Notes: generated from the sequence alone by a model not told the origin. Positions 7,101 to 14,719 are shown, counted from the stretch's first letter. The stretch is 18,953 nucleotides of DNA from CAYOZL01 sp964408435 (GCA_964408435.1 CAYOZL010000047.1:1-18953); one strand, 5' to 3'. Numbers and translations are program-made.

Positions 7101-8355
7101 TTTCAATTTAGTCTTATTCTTTTCTACATTTATATCTATTTTACTACTCTCACCTATTGTTTGCTCAAATGCTTTAGCTGATACTAGCTTTTTAATTAAT
7201 AAATCTAATATAGAATCCCATAAAAAAGACCTAATAGCTCCAATAGCTTATTGGATAGAAAAAGGTATTTTTAGTATCAGGGCAATAAACTCTAATGCTG
7301 AAATTAATGATTTAACGTCAAGTGAAGAGCTAATTAGAAATGTTATTAAGGTCCAAAGTGATTTTCAAGTTTCCTTATTCGATGTTGAATATCTTTGGTT
7401 AAATAATGACAACATAGTTAGAAAAGCTTTTTTTGCTCTTTTAAGAAAAGCTCAACCATTTAGTGAGGTCTTTAGATTTTATGAGCCTGATTCTATAAAT
7501 CATTACGCAACAAAGACAGATAGAGACGGGAGTGTAGACTATGTTTCTCACTACTCACCTGTTGTACAAGCCGTTAGGCCAATGCTTAGTGAAAATCGAA
7601 GTGATAATATAGTAAAAGGACAAATCTCTTTAAATGATATCTTCGTATTCTCAGCCAATATAAAGAATTTTAAAGTTAGAATTCTAGATAAGAAAGTTTT
7701 GCTAGTGCCTTTTTCAAATAGTGAGCCAGCTGTTCTATCAAAAAGAAATATTATCTTTGCTCAGAACAAGGAAGGAAACATCGAAAAATTTCCAGAACCT
7801 GAATTAATCTTACCTGAACAAGATCCTGAAAAAACCTTACTTGAGGAAAAAGAAGCAGAGCTAGAAAGTAAACCAGAGAAGAAACCAGTGCTTGTAACAA
7901 AACCTATAAAAGAATTTAATACATTTTATGGAGGAGATTCTGTTGCTTGGAATTATAACGAAAATATTTCTTCTAAGTATGTCTCTTGGCTTCCTTTATC
8001 TGTAACTTTTGAAAAAAGAGAGCTCTTGATAATTGAATTGAATCCTCATGAGCCTTACTATGACTATGGAAAGCAAATTTTATTTATAGATACTGTTAGT
8101 GGAGCTCCGGTATATAAAATTTCATATTCTAAAACAGGACAGTATCAAAAAACTGTAATAGGAGCTTGGAGAAGGGTTTCAAACCAAAAACTCATACCGT
8201 ATTTTGTGCTAGCGGTAGATAAGTTTTCTGAATCTGCAAGTTTAATTGAAATTAAGAATGCACAGTTTTATGATAAAGATGAGCAGGAGCCGGATTTTGC
8301 TTTTCTATTCCGTCCAGCAAGTAGTGGAAAAACAGATGAAAAATCAGCAAAGTAA
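7063..8355 (+). CDS. Secreted protein, weakly LolA/DUF1329-like C-terminus
   Basis: A 430-residue protein starting on GTG, with AGGA 3 nt upstream and a 38-nt overlap with nuoI. Later TTG codons are possible starts. Residues about 15-39 form a Sec signal peptide with a likely cut at NALA|DT; the cysteine at 34 does not sit in a proper lipobox. Mature residues 50-235 form an unrecognised domain (for example IAYWIEKGIFSIRAINSNAE). A Pro/Glu/Lys-rich linker covers about 243-285. The C-terminal 286-415 region is beta-rich, with YYDYGKQILFIDTVSGAPVY and KISYSKTGQYQKTVIGAWRR. That alternation recalls LolA/LppX-like half-barrels and DUF1329 proteins, which bind lipids or sit in the envelope, but the match is from memory and weak. 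Product unknown; periplasmic location is likely. Confidence 0.6.
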   Translation: MKLKRNLELENTNFNLVLFFSTFISILLLSPIVCSNALADTSFLINKSNIESHKKDLIAPIAYWIEKGIFSIRAINSNAEINDLTSSEELIRNVIKVQSDFQVSLFDVEYLWLNNDNIVRKAFFALLRKAQPFSEVFRFYEPDSINHYATKTDRDGSVDYVSHYSPVVQAVRPMLSENRSDNIVKGQISLNDIFVFSANIKNFKVRILDKKVLLVPFSNSEPAVLSKRNIIFAQNKEGNIEKFPEPELILPEQDPEKTLLEEKEAELESKPEKKPVLVTKPIKEFNTFYGGDSVAWNYNENISSKYVSWLPLSVTFEKRELLIIELNPHEPYYDYGKQILFIDTVSGAPVYKISYSKTGQYQKTVIGAWRRVSNQKLIPYFVLAVDKFSESASLIEIKNAQFYDKDEQEPDFAFLFRPASSGKTDEKSAK

Positions 8356-8371
8356 AAGGAGATAGTATTAG

Positions 8372-9388
8372 ATGGCAGTTTTAGATAGCAGTGTTTTGGA
8401 CAGTTTTGTTTTAGTTACTGGCGCAGGTGGCTTTGTAGGCTTTGAATTAGTTAAGAATTTAAGATCTAAAAATATTAAAGTTAGAGCCCTAATAAGAAAT
8501 GAGGCTCAAAGAGCTAAATTAGAAAAAGAAGGAGCTGAGGTTGTAATAGGTGATATTAAAAATAAAGACCAAATGCTAAGTGCTGTAAAAGGAGTAGAGA
8601 AGATATTTCATATCGCTGCATTATTTAGACAAGCTGGTTTGCCTGATTCTGAGTATTATAAAGTTAACTTAGAAGGAACTAGGAATCTTTTAGATTCAGC
8701 AATTGCTAATAACGTTGAACATTTCATTCATTGTTCTACTGTTGGAGTACATGGGAATGTGGAGAACCCACCAGCAGATGAAAATACCCCATTTGGACCA
8801 GGAGACATTTATCAAATCACAAAACTCGAAGGAGAGAAGTTAGTTTTAAAATATGCAAGAGAAGGAAAACTTAATGCCAGAGTAATCAGACCGGCTATGA
8901 TTTATGGTCCTAATGATTCTAGAATGTTTAAACTATTTAAAATGATTGCAAATCAAAAATTCTTTTATGTAGGTCATGGTAACGCACTAGTTCACTTTGT
9001 AGATGTTAGAGACTTAGCAGAGGCTTTTTACTTAGCTGGGCAGAACAAAGATGTTAGCGGAGAGGTCTTTATCGTAGCTGGTGAAAGTCCTAAAAGCTTA
9101 AAAGAAATGACTCAAAAAATAGCTGAAATATATAAAGTTAAAAAACCATGGCTACACTTACCCGTTAAACCAATGCAGTGGTTAGGTGTAGTTTGTGAGA
9201 CCGTATGCACTCCTTTTAAGATTAATCCGCCTATTTTTAAAAGGAGAGTTGATTTTTTTACTAAAAACAGAAGTTTTAATAGTGAGAAAGCTAAAAGAAT
9301 ACTTGGATATAAGACCTCTAAGCCTTTTGAAAAAGAACTTGAAGAAGTAGCTAGGTCTTATGTAGAATCAGGCCTTATAAAGTTGTAA
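8372..9388 (+). CDS. Extended SDR NAD(P)-dependent epimerase/dehydratase
   Basis: A 338-residue Rossmann-fold enzyme of the extended short-chain dehydrogenase type. It shows the NAD(P)-binding TGAGGFVG (16-23), acidic GDIKN (60-64), catalytic Ser122 in CSTVGVHG and the YxxxK pair Tyr147/Lys151 in IYQITKLEGE. RPAMIYGPND and HFVDVRDLAEA complete the family pattern. The layout resembles sugar-nucleotide epimerases, 3-beta-HSD-like enzymes and hopanoid-associated epimerase HpnA, so the substrate could be a nucleotide sugar or a sterol-like lipid. It starts 16 bp after the secreted-protein gene with GGAG about 10 nt before the ATG, and ends 10 bp before a pyruvyl transferase, which favours a glycan role. 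The N-terminal ten residues before the first beta strand may be an over-extended start. Confidence 0.85.
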   Translation: MAVLDSSVLDSFVLVTGAGGFVGFELVKNLRSKNIKVRALIRNEAQRAKLEKEGAEVVIGDIKNKDQMLSAVKGVEKIFHIAALFRQAGLPDSEYYKVNLEGTRNLLDSAIANNVEHFIHCSTVGVHGNVENPPADENTPFGPGDIYQITKLEGEKLVLKYAREGKLNARVIRPAMIYGPNDSRMFKLFKMIANQKFFYVGHGNALVHFVDVRDLAEAFYLAGQNKDVSGEVFIVAGESPKSLKEMTQKIAEIYKVKKPWLHLPVKPMQWLGVVCETVCTPFKINPPIFKRRVDFFTKNRSFNSEKAKRILGYKTSKPFEKELEEVARSYVESGLIKL

Positions 9389-9398
9389 ATATAGAGCT

Positions 9399-10580
9399 GT
9401 GAAAAGAAGAAAAAAACCTAAAAGAATAACACTACTGGGCAATAACTCAGGTAGAAATCTTGGTGATGCTGCAATTATGTCTAGTATTCTAGATATGGTT
9501 GCTAAAGAATTACCTGATGCTGAAGTTTTAGTTCCTACTTTAAATCCTGGTTTCGTTACTGATAACTACGGCGAAGAGTATAATGTAAAAGCAGTAGATG
9601 TAAGACTTAGAACTTTAAGTTTAAGATTGTTAGGACTGCCAACTTTTTATTCTCTTTTAAGAAGTGACGTTGCCTTAATTTGTGATGGAATTATTTTTGG
9701 CAGAAAACTATTTAGCCCACATAATTTTTTAATTACGCTTATTTTTTTAGTGCCTTTTGCAAGATTAGTAGGTTGTAAAGTTGTTTGCTTTAGTTGCGGA
9801 ATCGGGCCTTTTCCATCAAAGCTAAGTAAAATCTTTGCTAAATTTGTAATTCAATTATCAAACCTAGTGATTATGCGTGAACGAGATAGTGCAAAGCTAG
9901 CAAGAAATATAGGAGTTACTAAGCAAATTAGAATTAATGGAGATTCTGCTTTTGTTAATCCAATCGGAAGCGGTGTTGATGCAGAAGAAATTCTTAAAGA
10001 AAATGGTGTTCCGCTTGATAAGCCACTTATTGGCTTAAATATTACTCCGTATATAGATTCTTGGCTTAAAAAAGATGAAAGGGTAGCAAACAAGAAAGCA
10101 TTTTTAGAGAACTACGCAAAAAATGTTAAATTTGCGCTAAAAGAAATAAAAACAGAAATACCAGAAATATTAATTTTCTCCTGCTCTCCAATGGATGAAG
10201 AGTATTCTAATAAGTTTGCAAGTTTATTAAATGCAACAGTAATTGATAACTCACGCTATCTCTCGCATCAAATACAAGCAGTTATGAGAGAATGCGAGCT
10301 TTTAGTTGGTATGCGTTTTCACTCTTTAGTGCTTGGTTCAGCCTCTGGTGCTGCAATTTTAGGTTTAGTTTATGCGCCTAAGGTTAAAGGCTATATGAGA
10401 CTTCTAGATTGTGAGGAGTATTGTCTAGAACTAAGAGATGTAGATAAGCCAATTTTTGTAGATACCTTAGTTTCTGCTTGGGATAATCGTGAAGAGTTAA
10501 GGCAGAGACAGCAAGAGGTAGTTAGTAATTTAAAAGATACGGCGCAGGATGCTATGCGGGTGACAATTAGTCAGATTTAG
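9399..10580 (+). CDS. Polysaccharide pyruvyl transferase family protein
   Basis: A 393-residue GT-B-like protein of the polysaccharide pyruvyl transferase family (the CsaB/WcaK/AmsJ group). Family features seen are NNSGRNLGDAAI (15-26), MRERDS (159-164), GDSAF (181-185) and GMRFHSLVLGSASG (304-317). The MRFHS motif near the C-terminus is characteristic. Members transfer pyruvate from phosphoenolpyruvate to a sugar as a ketal. In CsaB this decorates the wall polymer that anchors S-layer proteins; others act on exopolysaccharide. Residues 107-133 are hydrophobic but belong to the fold. The start is GTG with GAG just upstream. It follows the SDR enzyme by 10 bp, so the two probably act on the same glycan. 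The acceptor cannot be told from the sequence. Confidence 0.85.
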   Translation: MKRRKKPKRITLLGNNSGRNLGDAAIMSSILDMVAKELPDAEVLVPTLNPGFVTDNYGEEYNVKAVDVRLRTLSLRLLGLPTFYSLLRSDVALICDGIIFGRKLFSPHNFLITLIFLVPFARLVGCKVVCFSCGIGPFPSKLSKIFAKFVIQLSNLVIMRERDSAKLARNIGVTKQIRINGDSAFVNPIGSGVDAEEILKENGVPLDKPLIGLNITPYIDSWLKKDERVANKKAFLENYAKNVKFALKEIKTEIPEILIFSCSPMDEEYSNKFASLLNATVIDNSRYLSHQIQAVMRECELLVGMRFHSLVLGSASGAAILGLVYAPKVKGYMRLLDCEEYCLELRDVDKPIFVDTLVSAWDNREELRQRQQEVVSNLKDTAQDAMRVTISQI

Positions 10581-10597
10581 TCTTTTGGAGTTTATTA

Positions 10598-10618
10598 CCC
10601 AATGCTGAAAGCATTGGG
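10598..10618. terminator. Hairpin between convergent genes, probable bidirectional terminator
   Basis: CCCAATGCT (10598-10606) and AGCATTGGG (10610-10618) form a perfect 9-bp stem with a GAA loop. It lies in the 48-bp gap between the pyruvyl transferase and rpsP 3' ends. There is no strong U-tract on either side, so efficiency is uncertain, but position and stability fit a shared terminator. Confidence 0.65.
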
Positions 10619-10628
10619 CTAAGAGGTA

Positions 10629-10949
10629 TTACTTCTTTGCGTTTGCTTTTCTCTTTGCTCTTAAAGCTTTCTTCCTTTCTAGTCTCTTGCTTACTTTTTC
10701 TTCAAGGTAACCAGGAATATTTCTTTTAATTACTTGAGCAACTGTGTGTGATGGAAGTGCTCCGACTTCTATCCAGTGCTTAATTCTGTCTTCTTTAATA
10801 GTAACAGTCTCAGGGTTAGTAAGTGGATTAACTGTTCCAACTAACTCAAGGTATCTACCATCTCTTGGCATTTCCTTATCAGCGACAACCATTCTGTAAA
10901 ATGGCATCTTTTTTCTTCCGTGTCTGGCTAATCTGATTACGACTGACAT
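10629..10949 (-). CDS. rpsP: Ribosomal protein bS16
   Basis: A 106-residue basic protein opening MSVVIRLARHGRKKMPFYRM, with the conserved VADKEMPRDGRYLELVGTVN. It matches bS16 along its first 80 residues and has a lysine/arginine-rich tail (SKRLERKKALRAKRKANAKK). bS16 helps assemble the 30S subunit and binds 16S rRNA. AAGGA lies about 11 nt before the ATG. It lies downstream of ffh as in many bacteria, but the usual following genes rimM, trmD and rplS are absent because a convergent gene follows. A terminator-like hairpin and two other inverted repeats separate it from ffh, so it may have its own promoter. Confidence 0.97.
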   Translation of the reverse strand: MSVVIRLARHGRKKMPFYRMVVADKEMPRDGRYLELVGTVNPLTNPETVTIKEDRIKHWIEVGALPSHTVAQVIKRNIPGYLEEKVSKRLERKKALRAKRKANAKK

Positions 10950-11022
10950 ATTTTAAATAATCCTTAATTTTAATCTCAAATCTTTTATCATAACTACATC
11001 TTAGAGCAAACTAATCAGAGGT

Positions 11023-11048
11023 AAAAAAAATGACTAGGCTAAGTCATT
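11023..11048 (-). terminator. Rho-independent terminator downstream of ffh
   Basis: On the minus strand AATGACT, a 6-base loop and AGTCATT form a 7-bp stem. Its run of T residues continues to eight in total at 11030-11023. The stem is AT-rich, but the U-tract is strong. It would end ffh transcripts about 180 nt past the stop, before rpsP. Confidence 0.6.
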
Positions 11049-11061
11049 GATATCTCATGAT

Positions 11062-11138
11062 ATATAGTTGACTTAGTTTAATTTTCAGTTAATGAGCTTC
11101 GCTTAATTTTACTAAAAATCAACCTAAGTCAACTATAT
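11062..11138. repeat. 77-bp element with perfect 15-bp terminal inverted repeats
   Basis: ATATAGTTGACTTAG (11062-11076) and CTAAGTCAACTATAT (11124-11138) are exact reverse complements around 47 bases that include a small GAGC-TTC-GCTT hairpin. As RNA from either strand it folds into one long stem-loop. It has no ORF and no clear target-site duplication. It could be a miniature mobile-element relic, an operator pair or an untranslated structural RNA between ffh and rpsP. Confidence 0.65.
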
Positions 11139-11159
11139 GCTGTTTTCCCTACTCTCGGT

Positions 11160-11209
11160 AATATACTAGTCATGTTTTAAACGTAAAACTAAATCACGAC
11201 TAGCATATT
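11160..11209. repeat. Nested inverted repeat (outer 12-bp, inner 6-bp stem)
   Basis: AATATACTAGTC (11160-11171) pairs with GACTAGCATATT (11198-11209) with one mismatch. Inside, GTTTTA (11174-11179) and TAAAAC (11184-11189) form a second stem with an AACG loop. It is the first structure 3' of the ffh stop and is organised like the nested repeat at 1578-1637. Confidence 0.6.
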
Positions 11210-11230
11210 GCTGTATATTGTTATGCGCTT

Positions 11231-12583
11231 CTAAAACGGCTTTTTCATAAGTCCGCTCATGCTTCTAAGTAGGTCTTTACCCATTGCTCCGCCTGAGAAT
11301 TTCTTCATCATCTTTCTCATCATTTCAAACTGTTTAAGCATTTTATTGAGTTCTTCAACTGATGTACCACTACCTTTAGCAATTCTTTTCCTACGAGAAC
11401 CATTAAGAATATTAGCGTCTCTTCTTTCTGCTGGAGTCATAGAGAGAATCATTGCTTCAAGCCTTTGCATTTCTTTCTCAGGTGCTCCTTCTTCGATTCC
11501 TGCCATTGCTTGGCCCATGCCTGGAAGCATCTTGGCCATTGAGCTAATTGATCCCATTTTCTTAATTGATTGCATTTGAGAAAGAAAATCTTCTAGACTG
11601 AAATTATTCTTTTTTATTTTCTTTTGAAGTTTCTTTGCGTCCTCAACATTGAATTGTGCGCTAGCTTTTTCAATTAATGTTAAAACATCTCCCATTCCAA
11701 GAATTCTTGATGCCATTCTATCTGGGTGAAAAGCTTCTAGGGCGTCAGTTTTTTCACCCATTCCTACAAGCTTAATAGGTTTGTTGCTCACTTTTCTAAC
11801 TGATAGTGCTGCTCCACCTCTTGCATCACCATCAAGTTTAGTAAGAACTACTCCGTCAAAATCTAGTACTTTATCAAATCCAGCTGCTACATTTGCAGCT
11901 TCTTGCCCAGTCATTGCATCTGCAACAAATAGTATTTCATGAGGCTCAATCGCTTCAACGATATCAGCAAGCTCATTCATTAAATTATTATCAATTTGTA
12001 ATCTTCCAGCGGTATCAAGAATAGCTACATCAAAACCAGATTTCTTAGCTACTTCAATTGCATCTTTTGCAATATCGACGGGGTTTTGCTCTGTGGTAGA
12101 GTCAAACACTTCTACATCTATACTTTTACCTAATGTTTTTAATTGCTCAATTGCAGCAGGTCGGTAAACATCTGCAGGAATTAAAAATGGGGTTTTCTTA
12201 TGAGTTTCTTTTAAGAATCTAGCAAGCTTTGCACAAGTCGTTGTTTTACCAGAACCTTGTAGGCCAACTAACATTATAATTACAGGAGGAGCAAAACGAA
12301 GATTAAGTTCTGCATTTTTTTCTCCCATGGCAGCTACTAGTTCTTCATGAACAAATTTAATTACCATTTGTCCTGGATTAAGGCTTTTTAAAACCTTCAT
12401 ACCAAGTGCTTTTTCTTTAACGTTTTTACAAAAGTCTTTTACTACATCTAAGTTTGCATCTGCTTCTAAAAGAGCAGTTCTAATTTCTTCTAAGGCAGCA
12501 TCAATATCAGGCTCGGTAAGTTTACCTCTGTTTCTTAGTTGTCTGAATGTAGTTTCAAGTTTTTCGGTTAAAGAATTAAACAT
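11231..12583 (-). CDS. ffh: Signal recognition particle protein Ffh
   Basis: A 450-residue SRP54-type GTPase with N, G and M domains in order. The helical N domain covers about 1-90. The G domain has the P-loop GLQGSGKTTTCAKL (107-120), DTAGRLQIDN and TKLDGDARGG. The M domain (about 296-450) includes IKKMGSISSMAKMLPGM and the methionine-rich EMMRKMMKKF, which bind signal sequences and 4.5S RNA. Ffh targets ribosome-nascent chains to the inner membrane through FtsY. Length is normal for the family. It is divergent from the LD-carboxypeptidase gene across only 47 bp, so promoters must be compact and may overlap. rpsP follows after 281 bp of structured intergenic DNA. Confidence 0.98.
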   Translation of the reverse strand: MFNSLTEKLETTFRQLRNRGKLTEPDIDAALEEIRTALLEADANLDVVKDFCKNVKEKALGMKVLKSLNPGQMVIKFVHEELVAAMGEKNAELNLRFAPPVIIMLVGLQGSGKTTTCAKLARFLKETHKKTPFLIPADVYRPAAIEQLKTLGKSIDVEVFDSTTEQNPVDIAKDAIEVAKKSGFDVAILDTAGRLQIDNNLMNELADIVEAIEPHEILFVADAMTGQEAANVAAGFDKVLDFDGVVLTKLDGDARGGAALSVRKVSNKPIKLVGMGEKTDALEAFHPDRMASRILGMGDVLTLIEKASAQFNVEDAKKLQKKIKKNNFSLEDFLSQMQSIKKMGSISSMAKMLPGMGQAMAGIEEGAPEKEMQRLEAMILSMTPAERRDANILNGSRRKRIAKGSGTSVEELNKMLKQFEMMRKMMKKFSGGAMGKDLLRSMSGLMKKPF

Positions 12584-12619
12584 TATTTAGTGTTTCAATG
12601 GTTATATATTAAGCTTTGA

Positions 12620-12625
12620 TATAGT
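12620..12625 (+). promoter_or_regulatory. Candidate -10 box for the ldcA group
   Basis: TATAGT lies 5-8 nt before the first codons GTG-ATG (12631/12634), with no Shine-Dalgarno sequence in between. A start site about 7 nt downstream would fall on or next to the start codon, giving a leaderless transcript. No clear -35 is visible. Confidence 0.35.
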
Positions 12626-12630
12626 ATAAA

Positions 12631-13578
12631 GTGATGAAAAACTCCAATACTCTTATTAGACCAAAAGCTCTTAAAAAAGGCGATGTTATTGGTGTAGTTG
12701 CTACTGGTTCTCCGCTTGAACAAGCTAGGTTAGATAATGGAATTAAAGAAATAGAAAAAAGAGGCTATCAAGTTAAGATGCCTTTTTCTGCTTCAAAGTT
12801 CTATGGCTCTAATAGCATGTGGGCAAATGGAAGTGTTGAGAAGAGATTAAAGGCATTTAAAGATTTACTACTAGATAAGGAAGTAAAAGCAATCTTTTCT
12901 GCAAGAGGCGGATATGGAAGTTTAGAATTGCTACCATTTTTAGATCAAAACGATTTTGTAAAAAATCCTAAACCAATTGTTGGTTTGTCAGATTTTTGTT
13001 CTCTACTTTGTTATCAAAGTTTTGTTGCCAATGTTACAAGCATTCATGCTACTTCAGTAGGGACGTCATTAGCTGATGTTGATAGTAAAGATAGCGCAGT
13101 TAGAGATGCTGATGATTTGTTTGAGATGCTTAGTAATCCAAGCTATTTACCAGAACATAAATGTGAAATTTTAAGACAAGGCGAATCTGAAGGAAGAATT
13201 CTAGCAACAAATCTTACTGTCTTGTGCTCAATTCTTGGAACTAGCTTTGATTTTGATTTTAAAGATTTAATTCTTGTTATTGAAGATGTTGGAGAGGCTC
13301 CATATAAAGTGCATAGAATGCTTACCCAGTTAGAGCAATCAGGTAAATTTGATCAAATCAAAGGAGTAGTTTTCGGAAGATTTGCAAAATGCGAGTCCAA
13401 AAATGGCCCATCGATTGAAGATGTCTTTAATATATTTATTGATATAAATAAGCATAGTTTTCCTGTGCTTAAAGGTTTAGAGTTTGGTCATTGGGGCAGA
13501 AATCTGCCTTTAGCACTAAATTGTAGAGCAAAAATCTCCTCAGAGGATTTAATTATTCTTGAGTCTCCTATACAATAG
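12631..13578 (+). CDS. LD-carboxypeptidase (peptidase family S66)
   Basis: A 315-residue S66 serine peptidase, cytoplasmic (no signal peptide). It begins with KKGDVIGVVATGSP, the family's opening strand. The triad appears complete: Ser120 in IVGLSDFCSLL, Glu218 in LVIEDVGEAPYKVHRML, and His287 in GHWGRNLPLALN. ARGGYGS (91-97) is also conserved. LdcA enzymes remove the terminal D-Ala from murein tetrapeptides during peptidoglycan recycling; relatives (MccF) hydrolyse microcin-type conjugates. Context next to a beta-lactamase-fold protein supports a murein role. The annotated start is GTG at 12631, but ATG at 12634 is equally possible. The next gene follows after 4 bp, so they form an operon. 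Confidence 0.9.
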   Translation: MMKNSNTLIRPKALKKGDVIGVVATGSPLEQARLDNGIKEIEKRGYQVKMPFSASKFYGSNSMWANGSVEKRLKAFKDLLLDKEVKAIFSARGGYGSLELLPFLDQNDFVKNPKPIVGLSDFCSLLCYQSFVANVTSIHATSVGTSLADVDSKDSAVRDADDLFEMLSNPSYLPEHKCEILRQGESEGRILATNLTVLCSILGTSFDFDFKDLILVIEDVGEAPYKVHRMLTQLEQSGKFDQIKGVVFGRFAKCESKNGPSIEDVFNIFIDINKHSFPVLKGLEFGHWGRNLPLALNCRAKISSEDLIILESPIQ

Positions 13579-13582
13579 ATAA

Positions 13583-14719
13583 ATGAAATTAAGTAAGATT
13601 CAAGACTTAGGCTTTGATTGGTCAGAACTAGAGCAGTATTTAGACTCAGTAGTTGCAAGACCAACAAGTGCAAATAATTACAATACAGATGCTGATTTAC
13701 CAGGAGCAGTTGTTGCGATTGGTTTAGCTGGGCAAAATATTTACTCTAATGCTTTTGGTTGTAGGTCTTTAGTTCCTGAGCCTAGTTCAATGTTTGAACA
13801 AGTTGTTTTTGATATTGGTGAACTTACTCAATCATTATTAACAACTACTTTATGTATGAAGTTGGTTGATAAAGGCTCACTTGAAGTTGATAGAAGACTC
13901 TCTAGAGTTTTTCAAACTTTTGGCACACTAGGTAAAGAGCGAATGACTATTAAGCATTTGCTAAATCATAGTTCAGGTTATCCGGCAAATATGCTTTTTT
14001 ATAGAAGAATTGCAAAAGCTAATAATTCTAATCGAATTGGAATGATGAGTAGCAGGGCTGCAGTGGAAGCTGTTTATAATGAAATCTTTAGAGCAAAGTT
14101 AGATAATATTCCAGGTAAAGTTTTTAATGAAAGTGAAGTTGGTTTTATTCTACTTGCTCATGCACTAGAAAGTGTTAGTGCAACGAGTTTAGAAAAGCTT
14201 GCTCATAAATTAATTTTTTCACCACTTAAATTACGTAGCACTGGTTTTGTTAAGTTATCGAATTTAAGAACTGATAGACTAGAGCCTGTTTCTGAAGTTA
14301 TAGCTCCAACAGCAAAATGTAAATGGAGAGATAAGCTTCTTTGTGGTGAAGTCTTCGATGAAAACGCTTGGGCAATGGGTGGAATTGCAGGACATGCAGG
14401 ACTTTTCTCTACTTCTGAAGATTTATTCAAACTAGCTAATGAGCTAATGCTTTCTTACTCTGGAAAAAGCACATTTGTTAGTAGAAGTACAATGGATCAG
14501 TTTTGGAGAAGAGGGGAAGGTCCTTGGGCTCTAGGCTGGAAGATGGAAAATAATACCATCTCAAGAATGAGCAAAACCGGTTGCTCAATTAGTATTGACT
14601 TAGAAAAAGAATTAATAACTCTTGTATTAAGCAACCAACAACACATAGATCCAGTTAGTAATCCAATGTTAGAAATACTATCTAATATAAACAGCCTGGT
14701 ATCAAGTGCTGTTGCTTAG
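13583..14719 (+). CDS. Beta-lactamase/serine-hydrolase-fold protein, catalytic residues lost
   Basis: A 378-residue protein with no signal peptide. Its fold is that of the beta-lactamase (class C / EstB-like) family: FDIGELTQSLLTTTLCMKLV (76-95), MTIKHLLNHSSGYP (121-134), a DENAWAMGG segment and AGHAGLFSTSEDL (269-281). The family's active site is FDxASxTK...YSN. Here the SxxK pair reads E80-L-T-Q83, and the YSN/YSD position reads E183-S-E185. The nucleophilic Ser, the general-base Lys and the catalytic Tyr are therefore all replaced, while the surrounding scaffold and the HAG loop (271-273) are kept. It is most likely a pseudoenzyme, perhaps binding murein peptides or a partner. The gene is intact, starts 4 bp after ldcA and lacks an obvious Shine-Dalgarno, suggesting coupling to ldcA. 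Confidence 0.85.
   Translation: MKLSKIQDLGFDWSELEQYLDSVVARPTSANNYNTDADLPGAVVAIGLAGQNIYSNAFGCRSLVPEPSSMFEQVVFDIGELTQSLLTTTLCMKLVDKGSLEVDRRLSRVFQTFGTLGKERMTIKHLLNHSSGYPANMLFYRRIAKANNSNRIGMMSSRAAVEAVYNEIFRAKLDNIPGKVFNESEVGFILLAHALESVSATSLEKLAHKLIFSPLKLRSTGFVKLSNLRTDRLEPVSEVIAPTAKCKWRDKLLCGEVFDENAWAMGGIAGHAGLFSTSEDLFKLANELMLSYSGKSTFVSRSTMDQFWRRGEGPWALGWKMENNTISRMSKTGCSISIDLEKELITLVLSNQQHIDPVSNPMLEILSNINSLVSSAVA

Noticed and set aside
11029..11209. CRISPR array
   Set aside because: The repeats are inverted, unevenly sized and not separated by regular spacers; no cas genes are present.
10950..11230. Possible SRP RNA or tRNA gene next to ffh
   Set aside because: The hairpins lack the conserved SRP Alu/S-domain GGAA tetraloop motif, and no cloverleaf or CCA end can be drawn; they are listed as repeats and a terminator.
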